This document shows positions 46,127 through 58,004 of a stretch of DNA of 64,000 nucleotides, one piece after another. The number at the start of each line of letters is the position of its first letter. Within the stretch, counting starts at the first letter, position 1. The stretch spans positions 5,364,919 through 5,428,918 of the forward strand of contig NW_004955501.1 in assembly GCF_000276665.1 (NCBI RefSeq), in the 5' to 3' direction. A program made the position numbers and the translations under genes. Origin of the DNA: Chinchilla lanigera. Lineage: Eukaryota > Chordata > Mammalia > Rodentia > Chinchillidae. Below the pieces are notes generated by a model, which searched no databases, was not told the origin of the DNA, and saw only the letters and a program-made list of their open reading frames with translations.

Positions 46127-46480
46127 CTCCAAATGCTCCTCTACTTACCATGGGGTTATGTCCTGATAAACCCATCATTAATTTAAAATATTGGAAGTTG
46201 AAATGCATTTAATATACCTAACTTACCAAACATCATAGCTCGGCAACACTGTCTACTGCAGAGCATCAGCTGTTTTCCCAGGGGGTCATATGCCTGACTG
46301 GACGTGGTAGTTCACTGCTGCCATCCAGCATCACAAGAGTATCACACTGTATCACTCTCCCAGGAAAAAAAAACTCAGAATGTTTTTTCTAGTGAATGTA
46401 CATCACTTTTGTGCCTCCATAAAATTGAAAACTCAAACATAAAACCATTGTGAGTGGGCGTTCCATCATTTGTATCTCAT
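46127..46480 (+). mobile_element. Tigger/MER8-like DNA transposon relic
   Basis: Landmarks: 'aaatgctcctctacttacca', 'tggggttatgtcctgataaa', 'aatgcatttaatatacctaa', 'gagcatcagctgttttccca' and 'tcacaagagtatcacactgt'. These follow the order of a non-autonomous Tigger with the ATGCTCCTCGACTTAC-like terminus. The right terminus is decayed. Confidence 0.75.
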
Positions 46481-47220
46481 CATCAGTTAATTTTCCACCA
46501 TTAGGTAAGCTGTAAACAAACTAGCCTGAAAGAAGCAGTGGAAAAATGCAAAGGTCTGTGGTATCTCTCCCAGTTTAATTCAGTTAGGCTTTGCCTGTGG
46601 CAGAAAATGAACTGCATGAGTTCTCAGTCCTTCTCAGGCCAATAAATAGGCAGCTGCCAAATAAGTAGAGAGTAGTATTTAACTAAACAAAAATTATAGT
46701 TTTAAAGTATGATACTAACAAATTTGCAAATTCATAAGGAAAAACTATTCCACCCAACAGATAAGTTTTCCCACTGATTTACTAAACCATAGTATGCCCC
46801 ATAATTAATGTCAGGGAAGAAGTAATAAAGGACAGAAAGCTATGGTAGACATGCATTAAGTAGGTATAAAAGCCACTGATCAATCTAATCAACAAATCTG
46901 TAAGAATGGCTGTCCCTTTGCCAGGTTTGTGGTCAGCTATAAACTATGACTACATTGCTCGGGCTCATGAGGGAAGCCTGTCGGCTGGGATAATTGCTTT
47001 ATAAGGTGAAGAATAAGTCAAAACAACAATAAATATATCACATACCTATACAGAAAATCTCATTTTCTTAAGTTATCAAGGAAATAAAAAAGTGTTATAT
47101 TTTATCTGTGAATATAGAAAACAATATTTTAACAGTAAATGAGCTTTTCCCAAGTATTCTGGCAATGTTTATTAAGAATATACATATTTAAACTAATAAC
47201 ATATAAATTTACTTTAAAAA
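46481..47220. other. Unassigned sequence
   Basis: AT-rich, no element recognised. Confidence 0.4.
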
Positions 47221-47224
47221 GTGT

Positions 47225-47520
47225 GCAAATACCAACCTAATGTACAAGGATGATTGACATTTTTATAAAAGTACAAAACAGATAACTATTTAATAAAAGG
47301 GGGTTATTAATAAATCCTAAAAATTTATATTTTCAAAGAATATTTAGTGAGATGGTACATTATATGATGTGTGAAAATGTAGGATACAAATCCTTACATA
47401 CAGTATGACCCTAGCTTTATAAAATAAAAAGATATATCCTTGTATGCACACAAATGATACCATAAGAAAAATCCAAACTGTTAACAAATGGATTTCCCTG
47501 GATGTGATTTCATGGAAGAC
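47225..47520 (+). mobile_element. L1M ORF2 3' relic
   Basis: 'accaacctaatgtacaagga', 'tacatacagtatgaccctag' and 'aactgttaacaaatggattt' match the end of an old L1 in sense orientation. Confidence 0.6.
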
Positions 47521-48610
47521 TGCCTCTTCACACCCTGACAATGCAACTTAAGCCACTTCCTACAGCACCAATATAAGAATGGTAATACATTAACTTCTGA
47601 AGCTCTATTTGACAATGCCTGAGTGCATCCTTTCTTTATAGGGTGGGAAATAACATATTGATGGCTTTTTCCCACGGATGTACTGTCCACAGCTGAGACA
47701 GGAAGGAATTAAAGGTGGAGGGACCTTACCACTATATACTGGACTCTGAGAAAACATAAATTTTACAACATTTCCCTTTAAAATTAAAGAAGAATTGTTG
47801 TATTTACCAAGCAATGAGAACCCCATCAGTGCTTTGAATACCAGACCAATCAGGAATGTTCACTCAATCATTTGCTTGGCTTCAGGGAGTTTATATGAAG
47901 GACTCCAGGGAAATTTTGTTTGTTGTATTCTATCTTGATTTTTAGTAAGTGAGAATCTACATATTCTAAAGCATGGATCTCCCTCATGGGCACTGCCTCA
48001 TTTTGTAGGTAAGCACTTGCTACAGGCTCCCCTGGGCTTCATCCTCTAGACATGCCTGTGAGACCCACTGGCCACCAACTGCCATTCCTGCCACTCTTCA
48101 TTATCACTAGACTCATTTTCAAACACTGGTATACTTAACCCACAAAGCTGGCAGAGCAAGTATTTGCCTCTAAATTCTCTGAGTTGAGCCTTTCGCTTTT
48201 ATACACTTTAGGAATTAATGCTATATACTAAACACATGCTAAACTGACATTTAATTGAATTTGGAACTTTTACCAAATTCTGGTATGCAACCGGTAAACA
48301 AATCCATTTGCAGTCTATTCAAAACAGTCAGACCTACCCTCAGCCGGTCAGATTACGAATGCACCCAATTTTCAGCCAGACTGTCGGCATTATTCTCTAC
48401 AAGTCAGGAAAAGAGAGAGAACTTGTACCTCAGAACCATGTGGTCTGGTACAAATCTGGGATTAAGGAATGTAGACATTCAGTCAGCCAGCCTCTCTCCC
48501 TCTACTGAGCCTTTCTCCCTTCCCTTGTCAGGTCCACTGCCTATTTGGTCACCATCTATGTAAAGTGCCAACCTATACAGATGTCACCAAATTCACTGAC
48601 CACAGAGTAC
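47521..48610. other. Unassigned sequence
   Basis: No named element. Plus frames 48255-48563 and 48308-48508 overlap in different phases and have no domain. Confidence 0.4.
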
Positions 48611-48627
48611 CAAAAGAGTCCATGAGG

Positions 48628-48817
48628 AACTGGCCCTGGTAGCTCATATCTGGAATTCCAGGACTTTGGGAGGCTGAGGCAGGAGGATCACAAGTTCAAG
48701 TCAACCCCACGTAATTTAGCAAGACCTCATCTCAAAAATTTAAAATTTTAAAAAAAGAAAAAGAAAAGCTGGGCACATAGCTCAGTGGTAAAGTATCTGT
48801 GGGTCTGATTTGTAGTA

Positions 48818-48868
<51 letters not shown>
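48628..48868 (+). mobile_element. B1-dID type dimeric SINE
   Basis: The B1 half reads 'tggtagctcatatctggaat', 'tttgggaggctgaggcagga' and 'aagacctcatctcaaaaatt'. An A-rich linker leads to an ID half, 'agctgggcacatagctcagt' and 'ggtaaagtatctgtgggtct', then a (CA)n run (48820-48854) and poly(A). A 16-bp duplication with one mismatch (AAAAGAGTCCATGAGG and AAAAGAGCCCATGAGG) flanks it at 48612-48627 and 48869-48884. This dimer class is a squirrel and dormouse hallmark. Confidence 0.9.
48820..48854. repeat. (CA)n microsatellite in SINE tail
   Basis: About seventeen CA units between the ID half and the A tail of the dimeric SINE, a usual site of microsatellite birth. Confidence 0.95.
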
Positions 48869-48872
<4 letters not shown>

Positions 48873-48924
48873 GAGCCCATGAGGTGTGTTTAGTTTACAG
48901 TGGCCTGAAAGAAGCTATCAAAAA

Positions 48925-49052
48925 TTAGCCAGGTATGGTGGTACATGCCTGTAATCCCTGCTACTTGGGAGGCTAAAACAGAAGGATTACTTGAGTCTAG
49001 AAGTTTAATACCAGCCTGGGCAATATAGCAAGAACTTGTCTCAAAAAATTAA
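48925..49052 (+). mobile_element. B1/Alu-like 7SL-derived monomer
   Basis: 'gccaggtatggtggtacatg', 'cctgtaatccctgctacttg', 'ccagcctgggcaatatagca' and 'agaacttgtctcaaaaaatt' give a full B1-type monomer. It lacks the 29-bp duplication signature I would need to place it exactly. Confidence 0.8.
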
Positions 49053-50690
49053 TTATAGCACAAGTTATAAGATTCTTATGTATTTTATTTAAATGAACAA
49101 AAATAAAAGTAAAATAGTATGTTAAAATTATATAGAAGTTACAGAAAGTAAACTAATCAAATACCTGATATCTCTCCAGTTGTGACTCTTCTATGCATCA
49201 GTGTGCAGTCATCAGGGCTATAGGCATTGAACAACTGCATGTGTCATCTGTGGCCATGGCTCAGCCAGTCTTAATGACAGAGTAAGCTTCCTTTGTTGGT
49301 CCCAAACAACACCAAAGCTGTCAAAATATTCAAGAGCGATGCCACAGCTCTGAGAGTCAACCTAGCAAGCAGCTATTCAAATGTCTATTGTCAATCAGAA
49401 ATGACTTTAAAAAAATTGTTAATGCCTATATTTATTCCAAGTTAAACATTCAAATACAATGTGAATACACTGCTTTGCACATGAATCCCTGTGTGTAGTG
49501 GCAACAGCTAGAGACAAGAGCAAAAGGTTTGCCTTTCTGCTTCTTTTGTCATTTTTGTTTTTCTTGCCTATCACCTGGCCCCAAACAACAATCCCAAGGG
49601 CTGACATAATGCCACAGCTTTGTGATACTTTTAAAGGACAAGCATTAAAGAAAAAAATAAAAATAAAGCAAGGAAACATGAGCAGAAAGAACAAAAAAGA
49701 CAGTCCCTTGTTTAATCCCAAGCTAGCGGAAGCTAGAGTCTGACCTCCCAAGACTGGCCAACAGGACAAGCTGCCATCACATGTGACTACAAGGCAAAGC
49801 GCCTGGGAGACTGTTCCAGAAGGCTTGTCCTGCAAGGATGCCACAGGTGAACAGAGCAGGACAAGAAAGTTCACTAAGTGTGGGATGGTAAGGTACAAAG
49901 GATTTCCTACAGCAGCATTCACAACTCATCAGGTTTCTACCCAGCCTAGAGGTCTGGAGAGTATGGAGCAGGTGAAGAAGAGGCACAGCCAATTTGCAGC
50001 TGTAGACTACAGCAAGTAAAATGAGGGAGGAGCCCAGGAAGAGCAAGACCAGGTTGAGCCTTGTGTACTGCTGTCAGGGCTATGGTCAATAGCTGCTGCC
50101 CATCCAGAGATGAAGCCAAGCACAGCCATGGACCTAAGTCTGAACATTCCTCTCTACGGATTCATGACATTTTAAATTCACTTTTACAAGTTAGGTATTT
50201 AAAGTTTCTGGGACAAGGGTCTCTAAACATCTGCATTTTTTCTAATTATTTTGTAACTTAAAAACAACAAAACAAATGGGTCTTCCATAGCTACAGAAGT
50301 AGGGTATGGAATTGTGTGGCTAGTCCACAGCAATGTCCACCAAACTGTACAGGACAAAGAGCTTTCCTTCTGCTAATAAAGTCTCTTCCTGGGTTTGGGG
50401 CCAATGTTAATTTAGCTAAATGAAATGTCATCTCTCTTTCCCATGTGACCTCTGGCAGTATGGCATGCTGTAATGTCATCTGTGAAAGTAAGGCTGTGTC
50501 CTGCTCACCACAAGTGTTGCTCATCTAACAAGCAAGAAGGCCTGTTTTAGACAGACACTGTTGAAAAATATGTTCATCTCAGAAGTTAAATAAACTGTTC
50601 AATTATTTTATGTAGTTTTGGTATTTGTCTTACAGTTATCAGTGTTTTAAAAATTATTATATGAAGTACACATACATCCTGCATGTGTGC
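49053..50690. other. Unassigned sequence with long minus-strand frame
   Basis: A 167-codon minus frame (49419-49922) and competing plus frames (49498-49743, 49783-50019) overlap. None has a domain, signal-peptide layout or codon use that convinces. An old retrocopy cannot be excluded but I could not name a parent. Confidence 0.35.
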
Positions 50691-50693
50691 TGT

Positions 50694-50997
50694 GGTCTGA
50701 TTTACCTTCTCCTAAAGGTATGTGGAAACTTAATTCCCCAAATCTTAACGGTGTTGCTATGTAGGGTCTCTGGAAGGCAAGTACGGTTAGAAGAGACCAT
50801 GAAAGTAGGGCCTGGCTGAGCTGACCATGCTGCTGCCTTGTCATGTGGTGCCTGGGTCATGTTATGACCACGATGCAGCAGGAAGACTCCCAGGATGCTT
50901 CCCAGCTTCCAGAACCACAAGCCACGTAAACTTCTATTCTTTAACAATTACTCCGTCGATGGCACTCAGTTACAGAAACAAAAAGTGGACAGAGAAA
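50694..50997 (+). mobile_element. MLT1-type MaLR LTR
   Basis: Sense landmarks: 'tgtggtctgatttaccttct', 'ggaaacttaattccccaaat', 'tgttatgaccacgatgcagc', 'cttccagaaccacaagccac' and 'gcactcagttacagaaacaa'. Confidence 0.8.
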
Positions 50998-52465
50998 TAA
51001 GTATAAGATAGGAAGTATGCAACTATTGAACCTTTGCTGTTACCTCTGTTTCTTGTTTCTGTGCTTACACTGTATAGTTTTCATTTAATCCTCACTCAAA
51101 TTTACAGGTTTTTGCTTCACTTTAAAAGTAAAAACCATTAATAAGCAAAAAAAAAAAAAAAAAACAACACCAAAAATCTTAAATACTTCGAGATTAAGAA
51201 GAGGTGACCCCAGGAATACCTAGCCCTGAAATGAGCTGCTTTTTCCTCTATCCAGCCTTGGATAGACTGGGTTTGGGAGTGCGGAGGGAGAGCGACCCTC
51301 TGGACCTGCGGAATGGAGAAAGCCAAGGACAGCCACCCTTTGCACATGTGATCCTTCTCCCCACTGTCTGGACAAGGTCATGTCTGAAAATAGTTCCCAT
51401 TCCTTTGCATATGAAATCTCTACAGTAAGCAATATCAATATCAGTGTTTCTTTTTTTAAATATGGCTCAGTAGTCAAAGTGAGAAATTAGTGGAAAAGTT
51501 TAACAAGAGAAAAGATAAAATTAGTAAAAAATAGAGACTCTTGATTTAGAAAACATAAGCTCCATTTCCAAAATAAGGCTCCGCACTAAAAATAATGCCC
51601 TTGAAGGATGATTTCTTTTAATCCCAAATGACACACACTGATTGAACTAAAAGCTTTCAAGTTTTTGCAAGGGACACTAACATCCATCTAGTCTAAACTA
51701 TTCCTTCTATTCTTCACAAAAGAAAAATAGTAAAAGTGATTATTTAAAAAAATTAAAAAACTAGCAGAAAAGTACAATATGATATCATATTGAAACACCT
51801 TGTCTTAGAAAGTAAGAAAGTTTAAACTAACAGGGTTATGTCAAAAGGACACAGAAATCACACTGAAGAGACTTCTAGTAACCAAACTTGGTCCAAATAA
51901 TAATGTCTACAACTGATTCTAACATATGCAATAGATAAAAACCCATGAGAAGCAGTGATATGCATTACAAATAAAAAAGGAAAAGGGAAGTTCTTATAAC
52001 TCAATCTTATTCCCATCTCTTTTTGCAGCCTCTGATCGAGAATCAGTGACCTGTTTCACTGTTCCTCTAACTGAATTTATGCCCTGTACAATTTTCTACT
52101 ATAAAAGTAAAATAAGGACATGAATAAGCACCACAATGGACAATACCTTTGGTGGCAGAGAAAGAAATTATCCTTCAGACATCAATCATTTTTTTGAGGC
52201 TATAAGGTGGAGGAAATGGAAAAAAGGAATAAAAACAATCCATTTGATATTAGGAATTTCAATAAGAAGTCAAGAGACTCTTCCACTAACTTTACTTTGT
52301 CTTTGTACCATGTTTGAATATGGCTAAGTTCTATAAGTAGCAGAGTTAAGATTCAAAAGAAAACAAAGAAGTATTGCTTTTTATTCCTGAAAGGCACAGA
52401 TAGGAAGAGAAGATTCATGAGGTGCTTTGGCCATGAAGAAGAATGCTCGGTATCACATCAGGTTC
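50998..52465. other. Unassigned sequence
   Basis: No named repeat apart from an A run at 51148-51165. The overlapping frames at 51138-51477 lie on both strands and are not supported as genes. Confidence 0.4.
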
Positions 52466-52469
52466 CTAG

Positions 52470-52775
52470 AGGGGAATCTCAGCCCCACCACTCACCAGCA
52501 GAAGGTCCTGGAGAGAACCCTCTGCCCCTTGCACTCCTGCTCCCTTACTAAATGAGTTGGTCTCAATTACCTTCACCCTGAAAGTCTGTGAATATCTGAA
52601 CTTCCCTATGCCTCCAGTTCTCATCTGTACAATGGAAATGGTAATAGTTTTATACCTCATTGTGTCACTACGAAAATGAATATAGTGGCTCAATGAGATC
52701 ATATATTTAAAGTGATTAGAATAGTGTGTGGCACAGAGTGAGCATACCAAAAAATGTTATCTACTATTGTCATCA
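52470..52775 (+). mobile_element. MIR SINE relic
   Basis: Sense landmarks: 'aatctcagccccaccactca', 'cctccagttctcatctgtac', 'aatggaaatggtaatagttt' and 'tagtgtgtggcacagagtga'. Confidence 0.75.
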
Positions 52776-54230
52776 AAATACAAATTACAATTATACCTCA
52801 TCACCTACCCAACAATGTCTCCAAAGGTTATTAATTCTTTAAGGATGAGCTCCAGTGCCTCTCTTGTTCTCCTACAACACTGTGTCTTTTGACAGCTCCT
52901 GAACCCCACACCACTTCAGGAGGAGACAACCCTCACAGCAGCATCCCATCCCAAACCACAGCAGAATGCCACTTCTTCTTTGCAGTAGGAGAGAGAAGAG
53001 AACGATGGTTGGAATCAGTCTAAAAGATTCTCTTTTTTTCCAGTGAGAACATGAGGATTTTATCTAAAAGGAAAATGCAACATTGAAGGAAAACCCAATT
53101 GAACAGGGCACCTAGTACTCATGGGATAGGCATGCATGGTTACACAATTAATAGAAAATAAGTAAAGTTGAACCTGGGTACACATGATTTATGATACTGT
53201 TTTCTCTGCTTTTTATCTAGCTGAAGTTTTCCTAATCACTTTTTTAAAAATTCACAAAAAAAGATGAAGGTTAAAAATGAAGTCATCCTCTATGATATTG
53301 GGGTGTACATTGTGTCAGAAGAACAAAAGCTTCCTGGTTAAAGAGTGACTTGGATACATTTCCTTTGTTCCCGAGAACCATGTCAAGAGGTTTCATCTTC
53401 ATTATCTTAAGAAATTTTACATGGAACACCTCAGCTATGATTACAAGGGAGACAAAGCTTTTAGAACTGATGGCTATAGGCCTCTTTTTATATCCTCTCG
53501 GGACTATGGAAGAAAAGAGGGAAAGCAATACAGTCAGTGTGGAAATAATGCCTGCATTTCCCAGTTACCCAACTATCCTACCCCTTTCAAAGTCTGTTAG
53601 CAAACTGCAAAGTGTGCTTTTTAAAAAAATTCTGTAATCCTCTGTTAAAAAAAAAAAAACAACTTAGCAATATCATTGTCTTTGGAATGCCCTCTGGGTT
53701 AGAACTCTCTAAAAATAAAACATTACTTAAGGGACATGAAAAGAAATATAAATTGCCCAATGGATATGATGCCACAAAGAGGATTAAACAAAACAAAGAA
53801 CTATGGAATACTTTTCTTTCAAAGTTGCCCGTTTTTAGTTCACAGTCCTCAATTTGGAAGTTCTGGGAACAATATTAAGCCAAAGGGAAAAGTAAGTAAA
53901 TTCTGAAGGTTAGACAAGGGTAAAAGCATTTGAAAAGGAGCAAAATGACTCATGGAAAGTCCTCTTCAGCTTAACAACCTGCATGCTATACTTAGATGAC
54001 TCCGTGTGGAGACATTTGTCAACAGATTCACTGAGCTTTCAGGGCATATGAGGTGCTGGAGGTGTGGAGGGGGAAGAGGGAGTGAGATTCTCCAGTGTCC
54101 TCAGTGTGCTACAACTGAGGCAAAGGATCACTCAGGACACGGTCCAGCCAGCCTGAGAGATCTGGCAGGGTAGGAGAGCTGGCTCTCCCATGTAAACCTC
54201 CCAAGTGAAACACCTTGTGGCTGAAAGTAG
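52776..54230. other. Unassigned sequence
   Basis: No named repeat. Plus frames 53350-53637 and 53612-53878 are AT-rich, overlap minus frames and lack domains. Confidence 0.4.
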
Positions 54231-54234
54231 AGGC

Positions 54235-54375
54235 CTGGGGCAACTGTTCCATGTCCTGAGCAAGTTATCCAGTCTCTCTGTCTCTTTCTTACATTGTGAC
54301 ACTGGTAAAAACAGTTACTGCTTCAAATATTTATGGGCATTAAGATGAATGTTTTGTAAAATATGCTTAAAGAAT
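54235..54375 (+). mobile_element. MIR SINE relic
   Basis: 'gtcctgagcaagttatccag' and 'tctctctgtctctttcttac' with 'attaagatgaatg' follow MIR sense order. Confidence 0.55.
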
Positions 54376-54699
54376 TTGGGTAATGACCATTTGATATATT
54401 GTCTAAACTGGGACTTTTGAGCACAAGGGCAAGCGATACTAATAATTACACTGGGACAAAAGGAGACAACTAGAACTGTCCAAGGCAAATCAGGACATTA
54501 TGTATACGCTCATGGTCTCTGTTATTGAAAGACGTCAGCCATGCAAAACAGCAGAGAAAGGAACAGTATGTGCTTAGGTAGGGGACAAGAAACTGATGAA
54601 TTCTAGGATTTCAGGGTCTTTTGTTACCCACTGCCATGGAATGATTTTCCTTTTCCTTCAGTGCACTAATTAAGCAGTCAGGCATCACTGAAAATGTTT

Positions 54700-54812
54700 A
54701 GCATTTATATCCCCCATTAGACTATAAGCTGAAAAGAAACCTGGTTTTGCTCAGAAAGTTTGATTATAGACACAAAGTAGGCACTGAAATGTCTGTGGAA
54801 TGACTGCTGATG
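54700..54812 (+). mobile_element. L2 3' end fragment
   Basis: 'cccccattagactataagct', 'gacacaaagtaggcactgaa' and 'atgtctgtggaatgactgct' match the L2 3' end. Confidence 0.6.
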
Positions 54813-54879
54813 AACTTAGTCTGGTAAGAAGAGAAAACATAGCAGACTTTTATGACCATAAAGAATACTGCTCAAATAT

Positions 54880-55300
54880 ACTTTCTTGAGAGACTCTGCC
54901 CATATCATAGTTAGCTGGCAGCTCCTTGTTAGGGATGTCTTCAGGATCTGCCTTGGCTTCCAAGCTAGGGCTATATTCCCCTCAGGAAGCTCTAATGCAC
55001 AGCTGGCAAAGACTCTCTCCTTACTACCTGGGGACTCCTCTATAGATGAGCTTCACACGAAACCTCTGTGTCAGGTGGACAAGACTTCATTCAGCCCTCA
55101 CTGCAGTCCAAAGCTCTTCCTACCCAACTGTCTCACTGTTCCTTCCCTATCACAGGTATCAGCCCAACATCTAAAGCTTCCCTGTCTACTCCTCACTCTC
55201 ATTATCTTTCTCAGACATTTTACCCAGTAAATCTCTTGCCTTTTTATTCTGTGTTGGTGTCTGTTTCCTGGAGGAACCAATTCACATGAAGGCAGAGCAT
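54880..55300 (+). mobile_element. Probable LTR-like or LINE-like relic, family unresolved
   Basis: The closing part 'cccagtaaatctcttgcctt' and 'gtttcctggaggaaccaatt' belongs to a common mammalian repeat whose 3' end reads AATAAATCTCTTG then CTTCCTGGAGGAACC. I cannot name the family. The plus frames crossing it (54886-55230, 55068-55289) are not genes. Confidence 0.45.
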
Positions 55301-55447
55301 TAATAGGTATCAGAGCCCCAAGTAGTACACTAAAAACTCAGAATTTTATTCTGGACTGCAAGGCAGTGGTGACAAATCTATATCCCATGCACAGGAGGTT
55401 AATCTGTATTTCATAAACGGGATGGCTTTAAAGAATGGGTCCATCAT

Positions 55448-55830
55448 TGCTATAGACTAAATCAAAAACTCACATTTTGAAGCCCTAACATGATAGTGTT
55501 TGGAGATCTTTTGGTCATAAGGATAACTCCCTCATGATGAGAATAATGGCCTTATCAGAACAGCCATCAGAGAACCTGTTCATTTTCATTCCTCCTTCCC
55601 TTACAATTCTATTCCAGCCATATAAGGACACATATGGAACACAATTATTTGTAAACTACAAAAATGGTCTCACCAGAACCCAACCCAACCATGCTAGCAC
55701 CATCCTGGTACTTATCTTGGACTTCCAGTATCCAAAACTGAAAAAAATAAATTTCTGCTGTGTAAGCCACTTGCCTGATGGCATTTTGCTACAGCAGCCT
55801 GAGCCGACTAGCGTAGGCTATCATCCTTCA
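55448..55830 (+). mobile_element. MaLR (MST/MLT1-like) LTR
   Basis: Landmarks in order: 'tgctatagactaaatcaaaa', 'gttcattttcattcctcctt', 'cttggacttccagtatccaa' and 'aataaatttctgctgtgtaa' with the polyadenylation signal, then 'acagcagcctgagccgacta'. Confidence 0.75.
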
Positions 55831-55895
55831 GTGGCACATCCAGATCAGCAATGAGGGTACATGATCTACCTTTAAAGGTCCATTTTTGAAGTCTT

Positions 55896-55919
55896 TAAAA
55901 AAAAAAAAAAAAAAAAAAA
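55896..55919. repeat. Poly(A) run
   Basis: About 23 A follow 'gaagtcttt'. No upstream retroposed body or flanking duplication was recognised, so its origin is unclear. Confidence 0.85.
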
Positions 55920-55969
55920 GAAGCAAGAAAGCAAGAAAAATGTGACAAGCCTGAGTGCTGATATCACAG

Positions 55970-56115
55970 ACAGTGAGTTTTGGATCTGTTCCAGTAAACT
56001 GTCATTGTCCTCATTTTGCAGCTTGAAAATGGGTGCAAGAGAAGGCAGAGAACTTACCTAAGCTCACTCATCTGGTCAACTTTAAAATCCATGTTCCTTT
56101 CACCAAATCACTTTT
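55970..56115 (-). mobile_element. MIR SINE relic
   Basis: Antisense order: 'gtcctcattttgcagcttga', 'gagaacttacctaagctcac' and 'tttaaaatccatgttccttt'. Confidence 0.65.
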
Positions 56116-56390
56116 CCTTCCACCTTAAAGAACCCAGAAGCTAAGGAGCTAAAGAGGAAGAAGGAAAGTTCTGCTTTATCCAATGGTAAGACCCATATAG
56201 TGACTAAATGGAAACATAACTTTCTTATATAGACATTAGGTCCCAGTATTTTTATAAGAACAGAGAATATCTAAATATTATATGTAAAGATGACAGTACA
56301 TCACAATGACAATACTGACTTGAACTTGCTTTCTTTTAATCTGCATATGGCACTCAGTGCCTACTTTTAGCTTCTAAGTATATTTTTATT

Positions 56391-56430
56391 TGTGTGTGTG
56401 TGTGTGTGCGTGTGTGTGTGTGTGTGTGAG
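56391..56430. repeat. (GT)n microsatellite
   Basis: About nineteen GT units with one GC interruption. Confidence 0.95.
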
Positions 56431-57180
56431 TGAAATCTGTTAAGTAACTTAAAGCTGATGGAGGAAACAGACCCATGAATAACCAAATACGTGGTCAGGA
56501 GAGATAAAGAGCCATAGGAAGATATACAAGACCATTAGTTTTTACTGAAGAGTTCAGGGAAGGATTACAGAGGAGAAAGTGTTTGAGCTGGACCTCTAAA
56601 GTTACACATGTAGGAGCACCTGTGGAAACCAATGGTGATCCACACATACCCTTATGTGGAGATCATATGGCAAAGATGTAAATGAGTAGTTTAGACTTAG
56701 GATCATACTTCCATAAATTAGTTTTTTAGAAGCCCCTGGAAATTAATAACAAACCTACAAATCTGAAATTCACCAACACATGGATTTGAAATGATTATTC
56801 CTTCTTACTCCCTCCCTCAACAAGGAATGAGCATGAATGGCTGGGGAAGTGCAGGAGACAGTGGACATCATGCTACTGTCTTCTACAGTACATTGTCACA
56901 GAGCTTTGGAATTAAAATGAACAGTTTGCAATCTGAATTCTCCTTTGGGGCCTCTTTGTCATGCATAAGGAATCTTGAGCAACTTACTCTATCATACAGA
57001 GCTCTACATCAACCAGTTCTCTTGGACAAATGACAGCAAGTGATAATGTATGAACAACCTACTTCTCCTGGTTATTCATGGTCTTGGCATGCAGCAAGAA
57101 ACACCTATGCCAAATTCAGCTCTCAGACCCCAAGCACTGTGGCTTCAGAGAGAAGGTATTTGGGTGCATTCAAAGGTTCT
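56431..57180. other. Unassigned sequence
   Basis: Ordinary AT-rich flank of the retroposed element that follows. A weak MIR-like phrase near 56960 was not enough for a call. Confidence 0.4.
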
Positions 57181-57190
57181 AAACGATGAG

Positions 57191-57430
57191 GCCCTCTGGC
57201 ACCCTGGGAGCCACGGGCGGGGAACGCCGGCCTTCCGGCTGGCTAGCTTTCTGCCTAGTAGGCCCCTGGAGCGAAGGCCTCCGGCGCCCTGGAAGCCACA
57301 GGCGGGGAGCACCGGCCTTCCAGCTGGCTTGCTTTCTGCCTGGTAGGCCCCCAGAGGGAGGGCCCCTGGCGGACGTGGAGCCATGCGGCAGCGAGCGCTG
57401 TTGCGCACCGGCCCTTAGGCTGGCCACCGC
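57191..57430 (+). repeat. CpG-rich tandem array, units of about 86 bp
   Basis: Unit 1 covers 57191-57276, unit 2 covers 57277-57361 and a diverged, shorter unit 3 covers 57362 to about 57430. Units 1 and 2 share 'gccacRggcggggaRc' and 'ctttctgcctRgtaggccc'. Around twenty CpGs lie in 240 bases, far denser than anywhere else in the window. Such a 5' array is how L1 monomers or SVA VNTRs look. A promoter role is inferred, not shown. Confidence 0.85.
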
Positions 57431-58004
57431 CGCTCAATTGAGAACTACCAAGACACAGAAAAACAGTGACACAATTGGCCCACCATGCACCAGCTGCAGA
57501 TGCCCACCCCGGGACGTGTATGAAACATTCAAATGGAAAAACCCCTGGGAATGCATGCCATACAACGGGTTACTCTTGCTCCTGCCACTGAGAAACAGAA
57601 AGGTCCAGAGTCAGCAGAGGAGCAACTGCTAAACAAGGACTCGGAGAACATGAGAATGCAGACTAAGCCCGAGGGGTCAGAGGTCCTGTGGACTGGGGTC
57701 ATGAGAGCCGCTTGGAAGCTGTAAACCAGGAGGACCTTGCACAGTACCTGCAGAGACTCCCTGGAAGCCATTCTTCCCCTGACAGTACAGGCTGTGGTGG
57801 AGCTCTGGAGAAGTCTGCAGCAGGATTCCTTCTGCCTGTGCTGACAGTTGGGGAGAGGACACTAACTGATTGTGGGGTCCCAATGCGATGGGAGGATGGA
57901 GAGAAAACGCTACAAAAAATGGCTTTCGCCCCAGACGGCTCACTTGATTTTTGACAACTCTTAGGCTGTAACTACTTGTTAGGTCCTTCTTGTGTATCTC
58001 TGTC

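Noticed and set aside
49419..49922. 167-codon minus-strand open frame, longest in the window
   Set aside because: Hydrophobic runs come from A-rich plus-strand composition. Competing frames overlap on the other strand, and no parent gene or flanking retrocopy signs were found.
55896..55919. Poly(A) of a processed pseudogene
   Set aside because: The upstream sequence is an LTR relic, and no flanking duplication or coding body was found.
57186..57632. 148-codon frame across the CpG-rich array
   Set aside because: The open reading follows from GC-rich tandem repeats, is matched by three overlapping minus-strand frames, and shifts phase at the array end.
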